A program made the position numbers and the translations under genes. Below the pieces are notes generated by a model, which was given only the letters and a program-made list of their open reading frames with translations, had not been told where the DNA came from and searched no databases. A DNA stretch of 64,000 nt from assembly GCA_020746875.1 (NCBI GenBank), contig JAGTJL010000004.1, forward strand, positions 1,798,001 to 1,862,000, in the 5' to 3' direction. Below, piece by piece: positions 1-11,673 of the stretch. The DNA comes from Rhexocercosporidium sp. MPI-PUGE-AT-0058 (taxonomy: Eukaryota > Ascomycota > Leotiomycetes > Helotiales). Each line of letters opens with the position of its first letter. Positions within the stretch are counted from its first letter, which is position 1.

Positions 1-521
1 AGCGGCAAGTCATTGTTGGAGGTTGTTGTTGAACTCTAAAGGAGAGTACAAAAAAGTCCCAGCTGTTTCTATTTCCAAGGGATGAAGTTATTCCGTGCCG
101 CTTATCTGATGTATTATCGGAGAAGCGAAGCCTGTCAGATCAATGGGGGCACAGCTTGGGAGTACATGGAATTTGACAATAAAAAAACATCTCGTTAAAC
201 AAGCATGGACGGACTTAATGTTTGCAAACATCTCCTTCAGCCTCCAGTACAGTTCTTCTGATTTTGTTTTGCTTTGAGCCCCTTTCCTTCGTTTCAACCA
301 GGGTATCGCCACCCCAACAGGCTTCCCGCGATCACTGATCAAGGAAGCTCGAAGTCAATGATGCATCCATGTGATGGCGGGGAAATTTCCTAACCGTCAA
401 GTCTCTTCTCATACTTCAGTACTTTTCTTTGATCTACTATGATACTTGCACTTCTTATTTTCCTGTAGTATAGCTTCCTTCTCTTCCACTGCTCTCCAGC
501 TGCTAGGTGGACAACTATCAC
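1..521. other. no supported gene; left edge and promoter of the MpaB-like gene
   Basis: Open frames here are short, have no recognisable domain and no codon pattern that looks coding. The right part is presumably the 5' region of the oxygenase gene that starts at 522. Confidence 0.5.
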
Positions 522-2165
522 ATGTCTTGGCCCAACCCGTTTAGACGGAACGATGAGAATACTAGGCATGCTTGGGGATATACGTTCCAATGGACGCCTC
601 AGCATATGTCTCCGGAGGAGATGCATCATATGAAGTTCTCTTATGATGTATTAGGCGAAGAATGTTTGAACCGTAAGCAATCTGTTCCGCGCCTCTATGA
701 TGGGATACGCGGATATGAAATCCACCGAAAGACATACACTATCTCATGTAGTTTTACTTCCCACTTGTACAAAACTAACATTTCCAGGTCTTGATGAGAT
801 CTCACCACCTATCACAGGAGAAATCCCCCGAAATAGAAGCAGACTTCCATCGAAAGAGACAGCCGAACCAGCTCCCAAAAGAGACCTGTACGCTCTCCTA
901 CGGGACAATGCTTCATCAGACGAGAAACTCGCTCAACTATGGAAAGAAGTCAATACGATCCCGGATTGGGTGGACTGGGACCAAATCGCTCGAGGTCAAG
1001 ATGTATTCTACAGATATGGAGGAGTTGCTATCACAGCTGTGAGTACCTGCTTAACTTGACTTTGAAAATATTCACTAACAAAACAACAGCTAGCATATCA
1101 ATCACTTCTAGGTGGAATGGGAGCAGCTCGAGTATCTGAAGTCCTCGCTCGAACAGGCGGTTTCTCAACCAGAGTAGCCAAAGCCAGAATGTATGAAACC
1201 ACACAGCACATTCTTCAAGTGACTCGTTCCCTCTCATCCATCCAACCCGGCGGCGAAGGACACGCTTCAACGATTCGTGTACGGCTCCTACACGCCGCAG
1301 TGCGTCGACGCATCTTAGCTCTCGCAAAAGAAAAGCCATCCTACTACTCCGTCGAGGAATACGGCATCCCCATCAACGATCTCGACAGCATAGGCACAAT
1401 CAGCACCTTCTCCTCGACCCTTATCTGGCTCGGTTTTCCCCGCCAAGGGATCTGGCTACGCAAGCAAGAAATCATGGATTACCTCGCACTCTGGCGATTA
1501 GTAGCCTACTACATCGGAACACCAGACGCCTATTTCGCCACTCCAGAAAGCGCAAAAGCCATCCTGGAATCGTTGCTGATCTCCGAGATCCAACCGAGCG
1601 AGACTTCGCGAGTGCTGGCGAACAATGTGATCCTGTCACTGCAGGGACAGCCTCCGGCTTATGCTTCGAGAGACTTCTTGAATGCGAGTGCGAGGTGGTT
1701 GAATGGTGATGAGTTGGCTGATGAGTTGGGGTTGGGGAAACCGAGTTTGTATTATAAGGCGCTTGTTGCAGGGCAGTGCTTGTTCTTCATCTGTTTGTGT
1801 TATATGAATCGGTCGGTGCCGGCTTGGGATAGGAAGAAGATCAAGGTATGTATGATGCTGATGCGGAGAATGGGAGCTGACGATTGTAGGCGCTGAGACG
1901 GATCTTCTACCGCGTTATCGTAGAGAATAAAGTGCATGGCTTGGGCGAAGAGACGAACTTCGAATTCAAGCATATACCGAATCTGGATACTACTACCTCC
2001 ATGGGGGATTACGTGTCTGGGGTGGAGGAATCTGGAGTTGAAAGCCGGAATTTAAAGGCCTTCGTTATTGGAAGCGCAATCATGGGAGTTCTATCATACA
2101 TTGGACTGAGAACGACATGGGGAATATTCGGAGGATTGAGAACACTGTGGATGTCACGGACTTGA
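522..2165 (+). CDS. MpaB/rubber-oxygenase-like (DUF2236) protein
   Basis: Exons 522-747, 788-1038, 1090-1845 and 1890-2165 keep one frame and give 502 residues. The three introns are 40-51 nt; the first has a clear ACTAAC branch site. The central part carries the DUF2236 hallmark RVRLLHAAVRR near residues 222-232, the helix whose His and Arg belong to the heme pocket in latex-clearing protein relatives. The C-terminus has a hydrophobic stretch (about residues 468-495) that could anchor the protein in a membrane, as in the ER-bound MpaB oxygenases. The family is known for oxidative cleavage of prenyl or polyprenyl chains; the substrate here cannot be told. The start is the first ATG in frame; an in-frame GTG at 507 is not needed. 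No secondary-metabolite partner genes are adjacent, so a role in a biosynthetic cluster is not supported. Confidence 0.85.
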
Positions 2166-2377
2166 GATGTATAATATGCAAAGACTGGTATTACAGTAAT
2201 GAGATCTGTTCTCATCTAAGAGATCCTATCATACAATTTCCATCTCCATAATCCTCGTCATGCAAACGCCAATAGACACATGCTCGATGCAAAAGCAGAG
2301 CTTCCCTAGTACGCCACCAATGAACTCCAAATGCTATCTCAAATAACCATGACTCCAAGCCCTTCCCCTTCTGCTAT

Positions 2378-3160
2378 TTATTCCTCCATTAACTCAACAG
2401 GTGGTCGTGATGTATGCGCCAGGATAGGCTTCTCCTGTTCGATTGGACTGAAGTCATTCTCGCCTGTCAGATCCTCGACCGAGATCGCCGGCAAGTTCGG
2501 ACTGTGGCCATGCTCGCTTGGGTTGTAGATGGTCGTACTGGAACCGCTTCTCGTCCTGTTGACTCTGCCCTCCTCCCCATCACTGATCGGACTGGCCGGG
2601 AGATCGGTCCTGGGCTTAGCATGCAGCTTTGCCAAAGCCTCCGCAAGATCCTCTGCGTGTACCAGCTTGTTGGGCGCATCCTCGAGCTTCATCTCCCAGC
2701 CGTGGGGAGGCGATGGTGGTGGCGAGATGAAGAAGAGCTTGCCTGCGTCTGGCAGATTGAGGTGCTCGTCCTTGACTTCGATTGAGGTGGGTTGGCCGAA
2801 GTAGACTTTCACGCGCTCGCCCATGATGGCCTCGCCGTCTAGGATCTGGCGGATTCGGATCGCGGATGCTTCATCGAAGAAGGAGACGATGATGCGGCGG
2901 AAGGATTTGAGGGGTGCCCATGAGTGGATTGGGGCGGAGGTGTTGATGAGCTCGCGGATCGTTTGGAGGTTGTCTGCGCGGAAGACGGAGGGGTCTTGTA
3001 GGTTGGTGATGAGGAGGGTGTTGGATGGAGGAGTGGGCATCTGCAGAGGAGGGATTGCTGATAGATCGATAGACATCTTTGCTCTTGATGCGCGCGATGT
3101 TGGTCGAGATGTTGGTGGCGACGAGAGAGAGGTGGGGGAGGGTAAGGTATCTGATGACAT
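2378..3160 (-). CDS. calcipressin (RCAN family), calcineurin regulator
   Basis: Single exon, 260 residues from the ATG at 3160. An upstream in-frame ATG at 3394 would add 78 low-complexity residues and is less likely. The N-terminal 30 residues are Ser/Pro-rich. Residues about 47-122 form the RRM-like fold of the family (starting NTLLITNLQDPSVF). The family signature ISPPPSPPHGW lies at about residues 145-155; it is the SP repeat whose phosphorylation controls the effect on calcineurin. The protein ends with RPPVELMEE, close to the C-terminal motif usual in fungal calcipressins. Known role of the family: binds and modulates the Ca2+/calmodulin phosphatase calcineurin in the cytosol. The gene is convergent with the MpaB-like gene, with about 210 bases between stop codons. 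Confidence 0.9.
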   Translation of the reverse strand: MSSDTLPSPTSLSSPPTSRPTSRASRAKMSIDLSAIPPLQMPTPPSNTLLITNLQDPSVFRADNLQTIRELINTSAPIHSWAPLKSFRRIIVSFFDEASAIRIRQILDGEAIMGERVKVYFGQPTSIEVKDEHLNLPDAGKLFFISPPPSPPHGWEMKLEDAPNKLVHAEDLAEALAKLHAKPRTDLPASPISDGEEGRVNRTRSGSSTTIYNPSEHGHSPNLPAISVEDLTGENDFSPIEQEKPILAHTSRPPVELMEE

Positions 3161-4611
3161 CTTGAGATTTAGCGAGGCTGCTGTTATCGCATAAACAGTT
3201 GAGAAGTAGCGGTAGATTGAGTATGAAGTGTGTGCGAGTGACTCTGCTGGTGTGTGAGAAGTTGTTGTCTTTTCCAGCAAGAGAAGAGCGGCATTCGGTG
3301 GTTTATCTATCTTCAAGTGACTGAGGGGAAAGTTGGTGGTGTAGTACGGAGTATACGGCAATACGTTGGAAGCCGAGCGAGATTTGCTTGGCATGGAAAT
3401 TCGCCTTTCGTCTATGACCTTTCAACGAGGCTGTGCTCTTGAACAGAAATTTCTGACCACTCAGCCCCCGCCAAACCGCAATTCAAGACGCAAGCAGAGA
3501 CTTCTGGAACTTCACGGATTCGCGGAGCGACTCCGTTGATGCTAACCTCTTACTCGTACCGTATCCTAAGCCTCTGTGGCCTTGCTGGCTCGTCGTCAGT
3601 AACCTTCCCTGCCGAGCGTAGTCTCTCGCTTGTTGTCAACACTGCCCTCGAGGAGATTGGCTCGATCGCCTTCACGATGCTTGGTATCCGCTCTATCACC
3701 TCCGTAAGAGGCTTAGCCATGGAGAAAAGAATGCGGAGGAGGATCTGTCCGTGCCTATCTGGCATATGTTGCGGCCTTTGCGCATCTCTCAGAGACTGTT
3801 GAGCGAGGCTGGGTTAAGGAGATAGGCAGTCAAGTTTCAGTGATTACTGGTTTTCATTCACTCTGGGCCAACGATTCCGTTGATCAAATGAGCTGCGGTT
3901 GGAAGGCTGGTATGGTTGAGGCCCTTAGCTTATCTAACAGCATCCCGATTCCATCTCTGCCGCAGCGGCAAATCCGCTGGAGGTTTGCCTCTTGAAGCGG
4001 CCAAGGAAGCGGCCATGAAACAACGAAGCAGCTGCGGTTAGAAATAAGGCTAGTTGAGATTGTTACAGTGATGTTTGGTCATTTCATTACCATGGGTATC
4101 CTTATTTCTTTGGGTATCATCCAAGCCACGGCATATCTCTTGTTCTTTATGTTTTGACAAGACTTTTGGTGGAGTACCTAAAGGGGGCTTTGGCGAGACA
4201 AGCAAACTCATTCATGTGAGCTTCATCGCATACCGTCGGAGAGAAAGTATATCGTGGCCAACACTGCCTCTCAGTAACTCAACATGACAGCATCTCATGC
4301 GCTATCCAAGACTATTCCCCAACACCTGTCTTTAAAGGGCCAGCTTCAAACTCTACTGCGCACGTGATCGATCACTAGCGTGTCAATGCGGCAAGAATCC
4401 CGCTCAAGCAGCCTCAGATTCAGCCTCGACGATTCGTAACTGTAATCTCCATACGCTGCACAGCACCGCAGTCAATTTGATACAGCAAAAAGGCGGAGTT
4501 GTCAACTACACGTCAGCCTTGCAGACTGCCCACGTCTTCCTCGCCAGGCTGTCGCAAGCTCATCCCTCTACGCTCCTTCAACTGCGCGCCAATCCCTAGC
4601 TTTCGGGCAAG
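3161..4611. other. gene-free interval with coding-like fragments in shifted frames
   Basis: No complete gene can be built. Between 3622 and about 3998 two overlapping + strand frames read like protein without a usable ATG: one around 3643-3760 (GDWLDRLHDAWYPLYHLRK) and, one frame over, 3747-3998 (RAYLAYVAAFAHLSETVERG). They may be the decayed remains of a gene. The right part (about 4300-4611) is the RPB3 promoter and includes a CACGTG site near 4363. Confidence 0.3.
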
Positions 4612-5742
4612 ATGGATTTCGACCCCATGGTGATGGACACGGAGGCTTCCGGGCCATCTGTGAAGATTACTGAGGTGATACCATCTGGAGACACGTCAAG
4701 ATGAAGCTCACGCGCAATAGGTCGGCTCAGATCATGTTGACTTTGAACTCGAGAACGTTGACCTCGCCTTCGCGAATTCCTTGCGCAGAGTCATCATGGC
4801 CGAGGTCCCAACAATGGCCATCGACTTGGTGGAGATCGAGGCGAATACATCAGTTCTCGCAGACGAGTTTCTTGCTCATAGACTCGGTTTGATTCCTCTG
4901 GTGTCCAAGAATATTGAGGATGTCAATTATACCCGCGATTGCGAATGCGAACAGTACTGCGAGCTCTGCAGCGTCACTCTCAACCTCCAAGCACGATGTA
5001 CCGGAACCGACATCATGAAAGTCTATGCGCGGGACTTGGTGGTTGACTCGAGACGTGCAAATCAGTGGGTAGGAAATCCTGTCATAACGGATCCAGAGGG
5101 ACAAGGAACTGTGATCTGCAAGTTGCGCCAGAACCAAGAACTACGGATCAAGTGTATTGCCAAGAAGGGTATTGCAAAGGAACATGCGAAATGGGCACCT
5201 ACATCAGCCGTTGCTTTTGAATACGATCCTAATAACAAGTTGAGACATACGGACCTGTGGTATGAGGCAGATGCTGCATCGGAATGGTAAGCTTCAATTG
5301 GAAGTTAGAGAAGCCGTGTATTGACGAAACTAGGCCAAAGAGCAAGTATGCTGATTGGGAGGAACCTGAGCAGGAGGGCGAGCCATTCAACTACGATGCG
5401 GTACCAACCAAGTTCTATTTCGAGGTTGAGAGTGTAGGAAACTTGGACCCGGACGCCATCATCCAGCAGGGTATCAAGGTCATGCAACAAAAGCTGGCTT
5501 CCGTGATTCAGGATTTGACCGAGGGTGATGAGGGTGCGAATGGTATTAATGGTTATCAGGATGGACCTAGAAGCCCAGACGTCAATATGAATGGCGGACA
5601 GAGTTGGGGAGAGGATGCTGCTGGTTACTCTACACCTTATGGTAACGGAGCAGGAGCTGGTCAATGGGGTGCCGGAGCCGGTGCTGCTACACCTTACGGA
5701 GCAACACCATACGGCCAAAATGGAGCAAATGGATGGAACTAG
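4612..5742 (+). CDS. RPB3: RNA polymerase II core subunit RPB3
   Basis: Exons 4612-4674, 4721-5286 and 5334-5742 give 345 residues. The second junction restores [13 protein letters not shown], which confirms the splice; the first donor (GTGATA) is weak but frame demands it. The zinc-binding motif [10 protein letters not shown] sits at residues 95-104, as in yeast Rpb3, and the segment [20 protein letters not shown] is the alpha-motif shared with bacterial RpoA. The C-terminal 60 residues are Gly/Tyr/Ala-rich with TPYG repeats, an extension often seen in filamentous fungi. Rpb3 pairs with Rpb11 in the platform that nucleates Pol II assembly in the nucleus. The gene is convergent with DIC1 across about 325 bases. 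Confidence 0.95.
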
Positions 5743-6067
5743 AAGCAAGCCTTTATTTCGAGTCATAAGTCCTTGCTTCTGTTCCATGGCAATTAGAGGA
5801 TGGCCACTGTACCACCATTTGCATATCAGGCCAAAAGGCGTTTGGGGGAAAAACTACTGGGCAATGAGGTAAAAACATGGCCAAAATAGACCAGAGAATG
5901 ATATTACGATGATACCCTATAGTACAGAACAAAACGCCAGTGGTATGCTTCTAGTCTATGTGCTCCCAAGACCCTCGTATTTTCAGAAACTCCAGCGCCC
6001 ATCATTGAGTCACCAAATGGTGCTCCCCAGCAGATCTATGCAAACCCATCATCAACCATTACCCAGC
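5743..6067. other. 3' regions of RPB3 and DIC1
   Basis: Convergent spacer holding the 3' untranslated regions of the two genes. No ORF of note. Confidence 0.5.
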
Positions 6068-7098
6068 TCAAATCGGCTGCTCTGCCTCCTCGATCCCTTT
6101 TAGCTTCCTATACATCTTCTTATGCTGCTCCAAGAATAGGAACGTAGCAATCGTATGTGGACCGAGGCGTATGAAAGACGGTACCCAACCCCTGAACATC
6201 CATCCCACGCCCTCCATCTTATACACATCAGCCAGCAGTGTGGCAAGTCCCTTGCTCTCATGCGAAGACATAACCCTCGTCTTGATAACGTCCACCGGCG
6301 AACAAACAGTCGTAGCCACAAAACCCGCCATGAACGAAGCCGAGAAGTGCGTCTTGAGATTATCCTCCATGGGCGTAAACTCAATCAACACATTCTTAAA
6401 CCCATCGTAGGAAGCCAGCTGACTAGCCGTCATAAGAACCGCGCGCATGGAGTTCGGCCACACGCCTCTGAACAGACTCTTCCAGCCCTCCTCCCTCGTC
6501 ATGCGTATCAACCCATCGACAGCATTCTTATAATTCCTCCTCTCAGCCACAGGAAGCGCCGCATCGTGCTGCATCCGCACATTCAAAACATCTGCTGGGT
6601 TTCCCGCTACGCCTCCTATAAATCCCGACGCGGATGCCATGGCGATCAGAGTCGGGAACGTGGGTTTGGATTTCTGCCCTTGTTTGAGCTCCTCGTAGAT
6701 GCCGAAGCGGGTGGTGGAGTAGGTGATTTGGCGGAGGAGCGAGGCGCTCAGTCCGCGGTAGAGACCTAGTATGCCGTCTGTTTTCAAGACGTGTCCGAAG
6801 GTTCCTACCATTGTTTTGGGGCCATCGCCACGGCGGGTTTGGAGGCGGACCTAGATGTGTGAGCTGGGATTTCTTCCTTGAGCTGCTTTATCTACCTTGA
6901 CTGGAAAGTTGTTAGTATACAGATCTTCTTCCAAGACTAAGAGACAAGAGACGTACCCAAATCCAAAGGATGCGTCACACAAGCTGCAAAACAACTCGCG
7001 CTCCCCCCGAACCAGAACGGATACCGCACAGCATCTCTCTTCGCAGGAGTCCTCTTGCGGACCTGCTTGGGTTTCTTCAACGCTGTCTCGGACGACAT
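6068..7098 (-). CDS. DIC1: mitochondrial dicarboxylate carrier (SLC25 family)
   Basis: Three exons on the minus strand: 6957-7098, a 5-nt microexon at 6896-6900, and 6068-6850; 309 residues. The microexon supplies TCAAG and is required to complete the first carrier signature, HPLDLVKVRLQ; without it the signature and the frame are lost. The other two signatures are NPADVLNVRMQ and SPVDVIKTRVM, so all three PxD-x-x-K/N-x-R repeats of the fold are present. Similarity in my reading is strongest to fungal Dic1, which exchanges malate or succinate for phosphate across the inner membrane. The first 25 residues are basic (KKPKQVRKRTPAKR). Divergent from the mitochondrial Phe-tRNA synthetase gene with 513 bases between the start codons. 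Confidence 0.9.
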
Positions 7099-7611
7099 GA
7101 TGGTATTTGCTCCTGTGTGAGCATTCCGCGCCGTTGGTTCGTTGAATACCTGACGCGACGGGACCTGGAGAAAGGGGACGACGAAGAATGGGGGTGGATT
7201 GGATTATCTACGAGGGGATGCCTTGCTCGTTTGTTCGCTCGCCTCGAAATCAAAATAAAAAATGTCCGAGAGCTGCAGACCCACTTTAACTGGGCCAGGA
7301 TTTGGTTGAAGCTGCGAATTGATTTCACGACTCAGGTTGATGACTTGGGGAATAGTGGAATGGGATCATTATCTGGAGCTATATTATTTTGAGGGGTTGG
7401 CTGCCATCAAACAACCTTCCCTGGCTGACAACCCCGAAAACTTGCACTGAGATCTCGGAACTGCATCGTCATCGAGCAGCGCAGCTCTTGTCCTGTACCG
7501 GAAGCTACGAGTTTCGGAGCGGAAGAACATATGAGCCTAAATTCTGATACTGAAGCTTAGGAAGCTTGAACGATTATTTCCTGGAAAGGCAAGTAGCTCT
7601 CTGGATCCAAG
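7099..7611. promoter_or_regulatory. shared divergent promoter of DIC1 and MSF1
   Basis: This interval separates the start codons of two genes for mitochondrial proteins transcribed away from each other. No gene is seen inside. Shared control is inferred from position only. Confidence 0.5.
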
Positions 7612-9101
7612 ATGAGGACTCTTGTGAGGAGACAGCGAGTGTCTGTGGGACATGAAGCATTGTCTCTATTCATTGGTCTGGGAAATCTCACTGCAAGACG
7701 AATTGGGAGGTGTACACAATGCCGGCACAACTCAACCAGTAGGTCAGTCAACATGCAAGTTTCACTTTACTAACACCAGTAGCTGCTCAAACCATACAAC
7801 TCGAAGGCAAAACCTATAACAAAGACTCCTGGCACAATCTCACGCCAAACATAACATCTTCGATTTCCCGCCGTCTTCATGTCCAGCCAGACCATCCCAT
7901 CTCCCTCACCCGCTCAATAATCGAATCCCGCTTCCCCTCCCCAACCTACAAATACCACAACACCTTCTCCCCCATCGTAACGACACTCCAGAACTTCGAC
8001 TCCTTGGGCTTCCCACCCGATCATCCAGGACGCAGTAAAACAGACACATACTACGTCAATGAGAAGACCGTGCTACGAACACATACCAGCGCCCACCAAG
8101 CAGATGTCTTTCGCGCAAATGAAAGCGATGGATATCTCATCTCGGCAGATGTATACAGACGAGATGCAATCGATCGAAGCCATTACCCCGTCTTCCACCA
8201 GATGGAAGGAGCACGGATGTGGGATCGTAGGAAAGTGCCGAATGGAGATATAGCCGCTGCGGTTTGGAAAGATATAGCAGCTCTGCCTACCCACGAGATG
8301 AAAGTCGAGGATCCGAATCCACCTACGCATCCTGAGCGGAACCCATTACAGAAAGACCATTCTATAGAAGAAGCAGAAGCTATTGCTGCACATCTGAAGA
8401 AATCGCTAGAGTTAATGGTCGTGGAGATCTTCTCCAGAGCGAAGAAAGCTGCCATATCTGCAGACCCTGGATTCGTGGATGAGCCGTTGAAGGTCAGATG
8501 GATAGAAGCATATTTCCCATTTACGAGTCCGTCATGGGAATTAGAGATCTTCTGGCAGGGAGACTGGCTGGAGGTTCTAGGTTGTGGGGTAGTCAAGCAG
8601 GATATCATGACGAATGCAGATGTACCCGATCAGCTAGGCTGGGCATTTGGTATCGGACTTGAGAGAATAGCTATGCTTCTCTTCGAGATCCCTGATATTC
8701 GACTCTTCTGGTCCCAGGACGAACGATTCCTCGGCCAATTCAAAGGTCTTTCTCAGAACTTGGATAAATTGAAGCGATTTGTCCCGTTTTCGAAATACCC
8801 GGCTTGTTACAAGGACGTTGCATTCTGGTTGAAGTCTTCATCTTCAGCAGCTGGTGGGAATACGACGAAGACTTTTCATGAGAATGATGTTATGGAGATT
8901 GTGCGTGGGGTTGGAGGGGATGTGGTTGAGGATGTAAAGTTGACGGATGAGTTTGTGCATCCAAAGACTGGGAGGAGGAGTTTATGCTATAGGATTAATT
9001 ACAGGAGTTTGGAGAGGACGTTGACGAATACGGAGACGAACGCTATGCATGAGGATGTTAGGAAGGAGTTGGTTGAGAAGTTGGGGGTGGAGTTGAGGTA
9101 G
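7612..9101 (+). CDS. MSF1: mitochondrial phenylalanyl-tRNA synthetase
   Basis: Exons 7612-7738 and 7780-9101; 482 residues. The 41-nt intron has a TACTAAC branch point, and its removal joins an Arg-rich presequence to IAAQTIQLEGKTYN. The first 43 residues (MRTLVRRQRV, later RRIGRC) look like a mitochondrial targeting peptide. Class II synthetase motifs follow: motif 2 around YRRDAIDRSHYPVFHQMEG and motif 3 at GWAFGIGLERIAMLLF. The C-terminus from KRFVPFSKYPACYKDVAFW is the FDX-ACB (ferredoxin-fold anticodon-binding) domain that marks the monomeric organelle enzyme. It charges mitochondrial tRNA-Phe in the matrix. Confidence 0.93.
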
Positions 9102-9453
9102 GATGGATGCTTGTATAATATGATACTGTTAAGAAGCTAGCTGTGTATATTGTAGGATACCCAACATATACTGTACCCTTCTCAAGTCAGCTTTCACTAT
9201 CCAATTAAGCTGCAAACAACTATTCACGTGCAAATCAACCAGCTAGTGAAGTTCATTGGCAGATTTCTACCTGTCAAAATGTTGAGCTCACCCCACATAC
9301 GTCATGAAGTACCTAGATAGCTTCATCAACCCCGCTGCATCAAAACAAAAACAACAAATCGATTGCATACATAGAGCTACTCTTCCAATTCATTCAGAAC
9401 CGTCTTCTTTCAATATCTAGTCATTTTCCGAATAGAACCATCAATAATCCACA
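9102..9453. other. intergenic; contains a CACGTG site
   Basis: No gene is seen. A CACGTG palindrome near 9225 is a possible bHLH (Cbf1-type) site in the promoter of the small gene at 9454. Confidence 0.3.
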
Positions 9454-10013
9454 ATGTCGAAAGCAACAAACACCAAATTGATGGACACCGAACCAGGTGG
9501 AGAGAATACACAGTATGATTCTACTTTTCCATTTAAGAAGTCTGAGTAATTGTCACTAACTCACACATACAGATACGAATCCCAAGATACATTCGTCAGA
9601 CCCCCAAAGAAATCCACAGGGCAATTCGGCGGTTCGTGCATCCCGACCCTTTCATCCTTCCATCCTCAACACTCTCCCCTCGATCCTCACTATATATCCC
9701 TCAACGCCCAAACCTACAACACATCTCCCATACTAACACCTCCCACTCCCTAGCAACCCAACCCTCCGAAGACACAGAAGCCGACGTCCACCGCGCAGCC
9801 CAACAACAAGAACGAGGCGAGAAGACGGCCGAGAACGTGAGATATGGAGAGGCGATTAGCGAGCATGGGCTTGGAGGGGAGACGGTGGGGAATTCGGGAA
9901 AGGCAGATGATGTTTCTGCTGGGAATGGGGGCACGAGTTCGGAGGAGAGGGTTAAGCAAGAGAGGGCGAGGAGGGAGATGGGGTATGGTGAGGGGAGTGG
10001 AGTTGGTGGGTAG
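9454..10013 (+). CDS. small hydrophilic unknown protein
   Basis: Exons 9454-9512, 9573-9631 and 9754-10013; 125 residues. The second intron (122 nt) has a TACTAAC branch site, and all phases agree. The protein starts MSKATNTKLMDTEPGGENTQ, has a basic patch RPPKKSTGQFGG at the exon 2/3 border, then a Glu/Gly-rich tail ending GYGEGSGVGG. There is no membrane segment, no Cys and no domain I recognise. It is probably disordered. Exon structure and codon use make it likely real; function unknown. Confidence 0.6.
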
Positions 10014-10541
10014 AGGAGAGTGAGGCAAAGGAGACGATTGAATGAGGGAGATATGTATCGCTATGGTGAGAGGGGTGTATCTGCTTTGAGATTGCAGAAG
10101 GAATGAACTTTCGCTTCCTGCACTGTCCTTAATGTTTTGACTCGGTGAAGTAGGCGATCAGTCCCTCTGGACGGGGGGATGGCATGCTGTCGAAGCCTAC
10201 CAAATCTTCAGCTGCCTATGATTCGTAGCGGCTTTTTGAATAGATACTTCGAGGATCTCAGCTCGGCCAGCGAGACGCTCGACGTCCTCACACTGGTGGG
10301 GAATGCCACGCTCTCTTTGATTTGATCGGAAAGAGGAACCTAGGCTTCCAGGACATGAAAGCAAATGTTCAGACGAATGAATTACCAAAGGTCCATCCAT
10401 TCAACGCAATCTAATACTATACAGAGCCCAAGTCTCCCTTCCACCGCATTGTTTCTAGCCATCAGACACTCTTTAGTCTGAATCTTCGGCTAAAGCGCGA
10501 CACAGAACTGCTTAGTATTGAACCCTCATACTAAAACCCCT
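10014..10541. other. intergenic, nothing recognised
   Basis: Convergent spacer between the small gene and QCR8. The only sizeable frame (minus strand, 10197-10400) shows no domain and no splice partners. Confidence 0.4.
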
Positions 10542-11067
10542 CTATTCCTCCTCACCAAATTCTGCACGACCTGGCTTGGAGTTCAAGTATTCATTTCTGT
10601 ATCTGTCAGTGAGCGTCCAGGTGCCAAGGAGATGTAGACGAACCTCTCGATAGCCCATTGCATGGTGACGTAGGCGATGATCATGGGAGGAGCAAAGTAG
10701 AGAACTTGGTTGCTGAATCGTCTCCAGGTGTTGAAGATGGCTGCGTTAAGAGTACCGGCGAGAGGACGTTGACGGTTGGCGCTGAGTGCGAAGGAGTTGA
10801 TACCCCTCTGTGTTTGGGATCCTGGTGATGCTTGTTAGTAGCTTTCCAAGTACCTCATGTCTGCGATGATTCGAAGTCTGTATTTCAGCAGCTCCTCAGT
10901 TCGTGAGCACCGATAGAAATGGCGAAAGATATGTCCTGACACAGGAGAGCCAGTGTGGATCAAGATCATCCGTGTCGTCCTAGGAAAGGTGCCGTAATCC
11001 TATCCATACCCCAACACGTATTACAGCCCCCCAACCACTCCTTTCCATATCGCAACTCTTGACTCAT
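10542..11067 (-). CDS. QCR8: ubiquinol-cytochrome c reductase subunit 8
   Basis: Exons on the minus strand: 11010-11067, 10644-10821 and 10542-10602; 98 residues, the usual length. Exon 2 encodes the core (GSQTQRGINSFALSANRQRP, then IFNTWRRFSNQVLYFAPP) including the single membrane helix; exon 3 encodes YRNEYLNSKPGRAEFGEEE, the family's C-terminus. Exon 1 is less certain: MSQELRYGKEWLGG followed by a G that completes the Gly codon keeps the phase and resembles the known N-terminus, but the 188-nt first intron is longer than its neighbours. The subunit sits in complex III of the inner membrane next to cytochrome b. Divergent from prohibitin. Confidence 0.85.
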
Positions 11068-11673
11068 AGATGTCGATGTCCAGTTCCATAGGCTTGGTTC
11101 GAGCCCGCAGTATCGTGTATCCCAGTCCAACTTATTGAGTCGTTCGATTGAAAGATTTGCCGCGAGTCCGAACAGACAGAGAATCAACGCCCAAGAGCTC
11201 TCACTACTCACCAAGGTTACCCCACCCTCCCAAATATCTATAGACACAGTAATTAGCATCTGCCTGCAACGATTCTCCTCAAATACAGCTTCAATGCCTC
11301 TGGAAAGCTCTCTAGCCACTCATCGGGACAAACAGGAAGAGCTTTCCCTTCCTTCTACCATCGGGTACACTCACTTTCCGTACTTCCCAATCTCTCCATC
11401 GCCACCGGATCGCATAATTTGAGAAGGTCTCATCGTGACTGTTGTGTAGAGAATCGACTGGTTGTTCAATGCTGAGTGAGGAGTAATTTGAGGTTCGTCG
11501 TCGAAAGATTAGGTCGGGCGTTCCCTTGTCGCCAAGGCTGACTACCCCGGGCTCACTAGCGTATTTCGAAAAGTAAAGAGAGGTCCACCAGAGGAGCTTC
11601 AAGACGACAGCACACTCCAGCTCAACTCCGAATACCATCACGCAAATTCACAATCCACGATCCATCCGTCAAG
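11068..11673. promoter_or_regulatory. shared divergent promoter of QCR8 and PHB1
   Basis: About 600 bases between the start codons of two inner-membrane protein genes. The open frames inside (11135-11422 plus, 11312-11641 minus) have no recognisable content. Confidence 0.5.

Noticed and set aside
1300..1320. CGCAGTGCG core inside the MpaB-like gene
   Set aside because: It is part of the conserved HAAVRR codons and lacks the CTG/CAG arms, so it is not counted as a palindrome copy.
11090..11115. GGTTCGAGCCC resembling a tRNA B box
   Set aside because: No matching A box, acceptor stem or cloverleaf could be drawn around it; similar GGTTCGA strings at 16219 and 26730 also fail.
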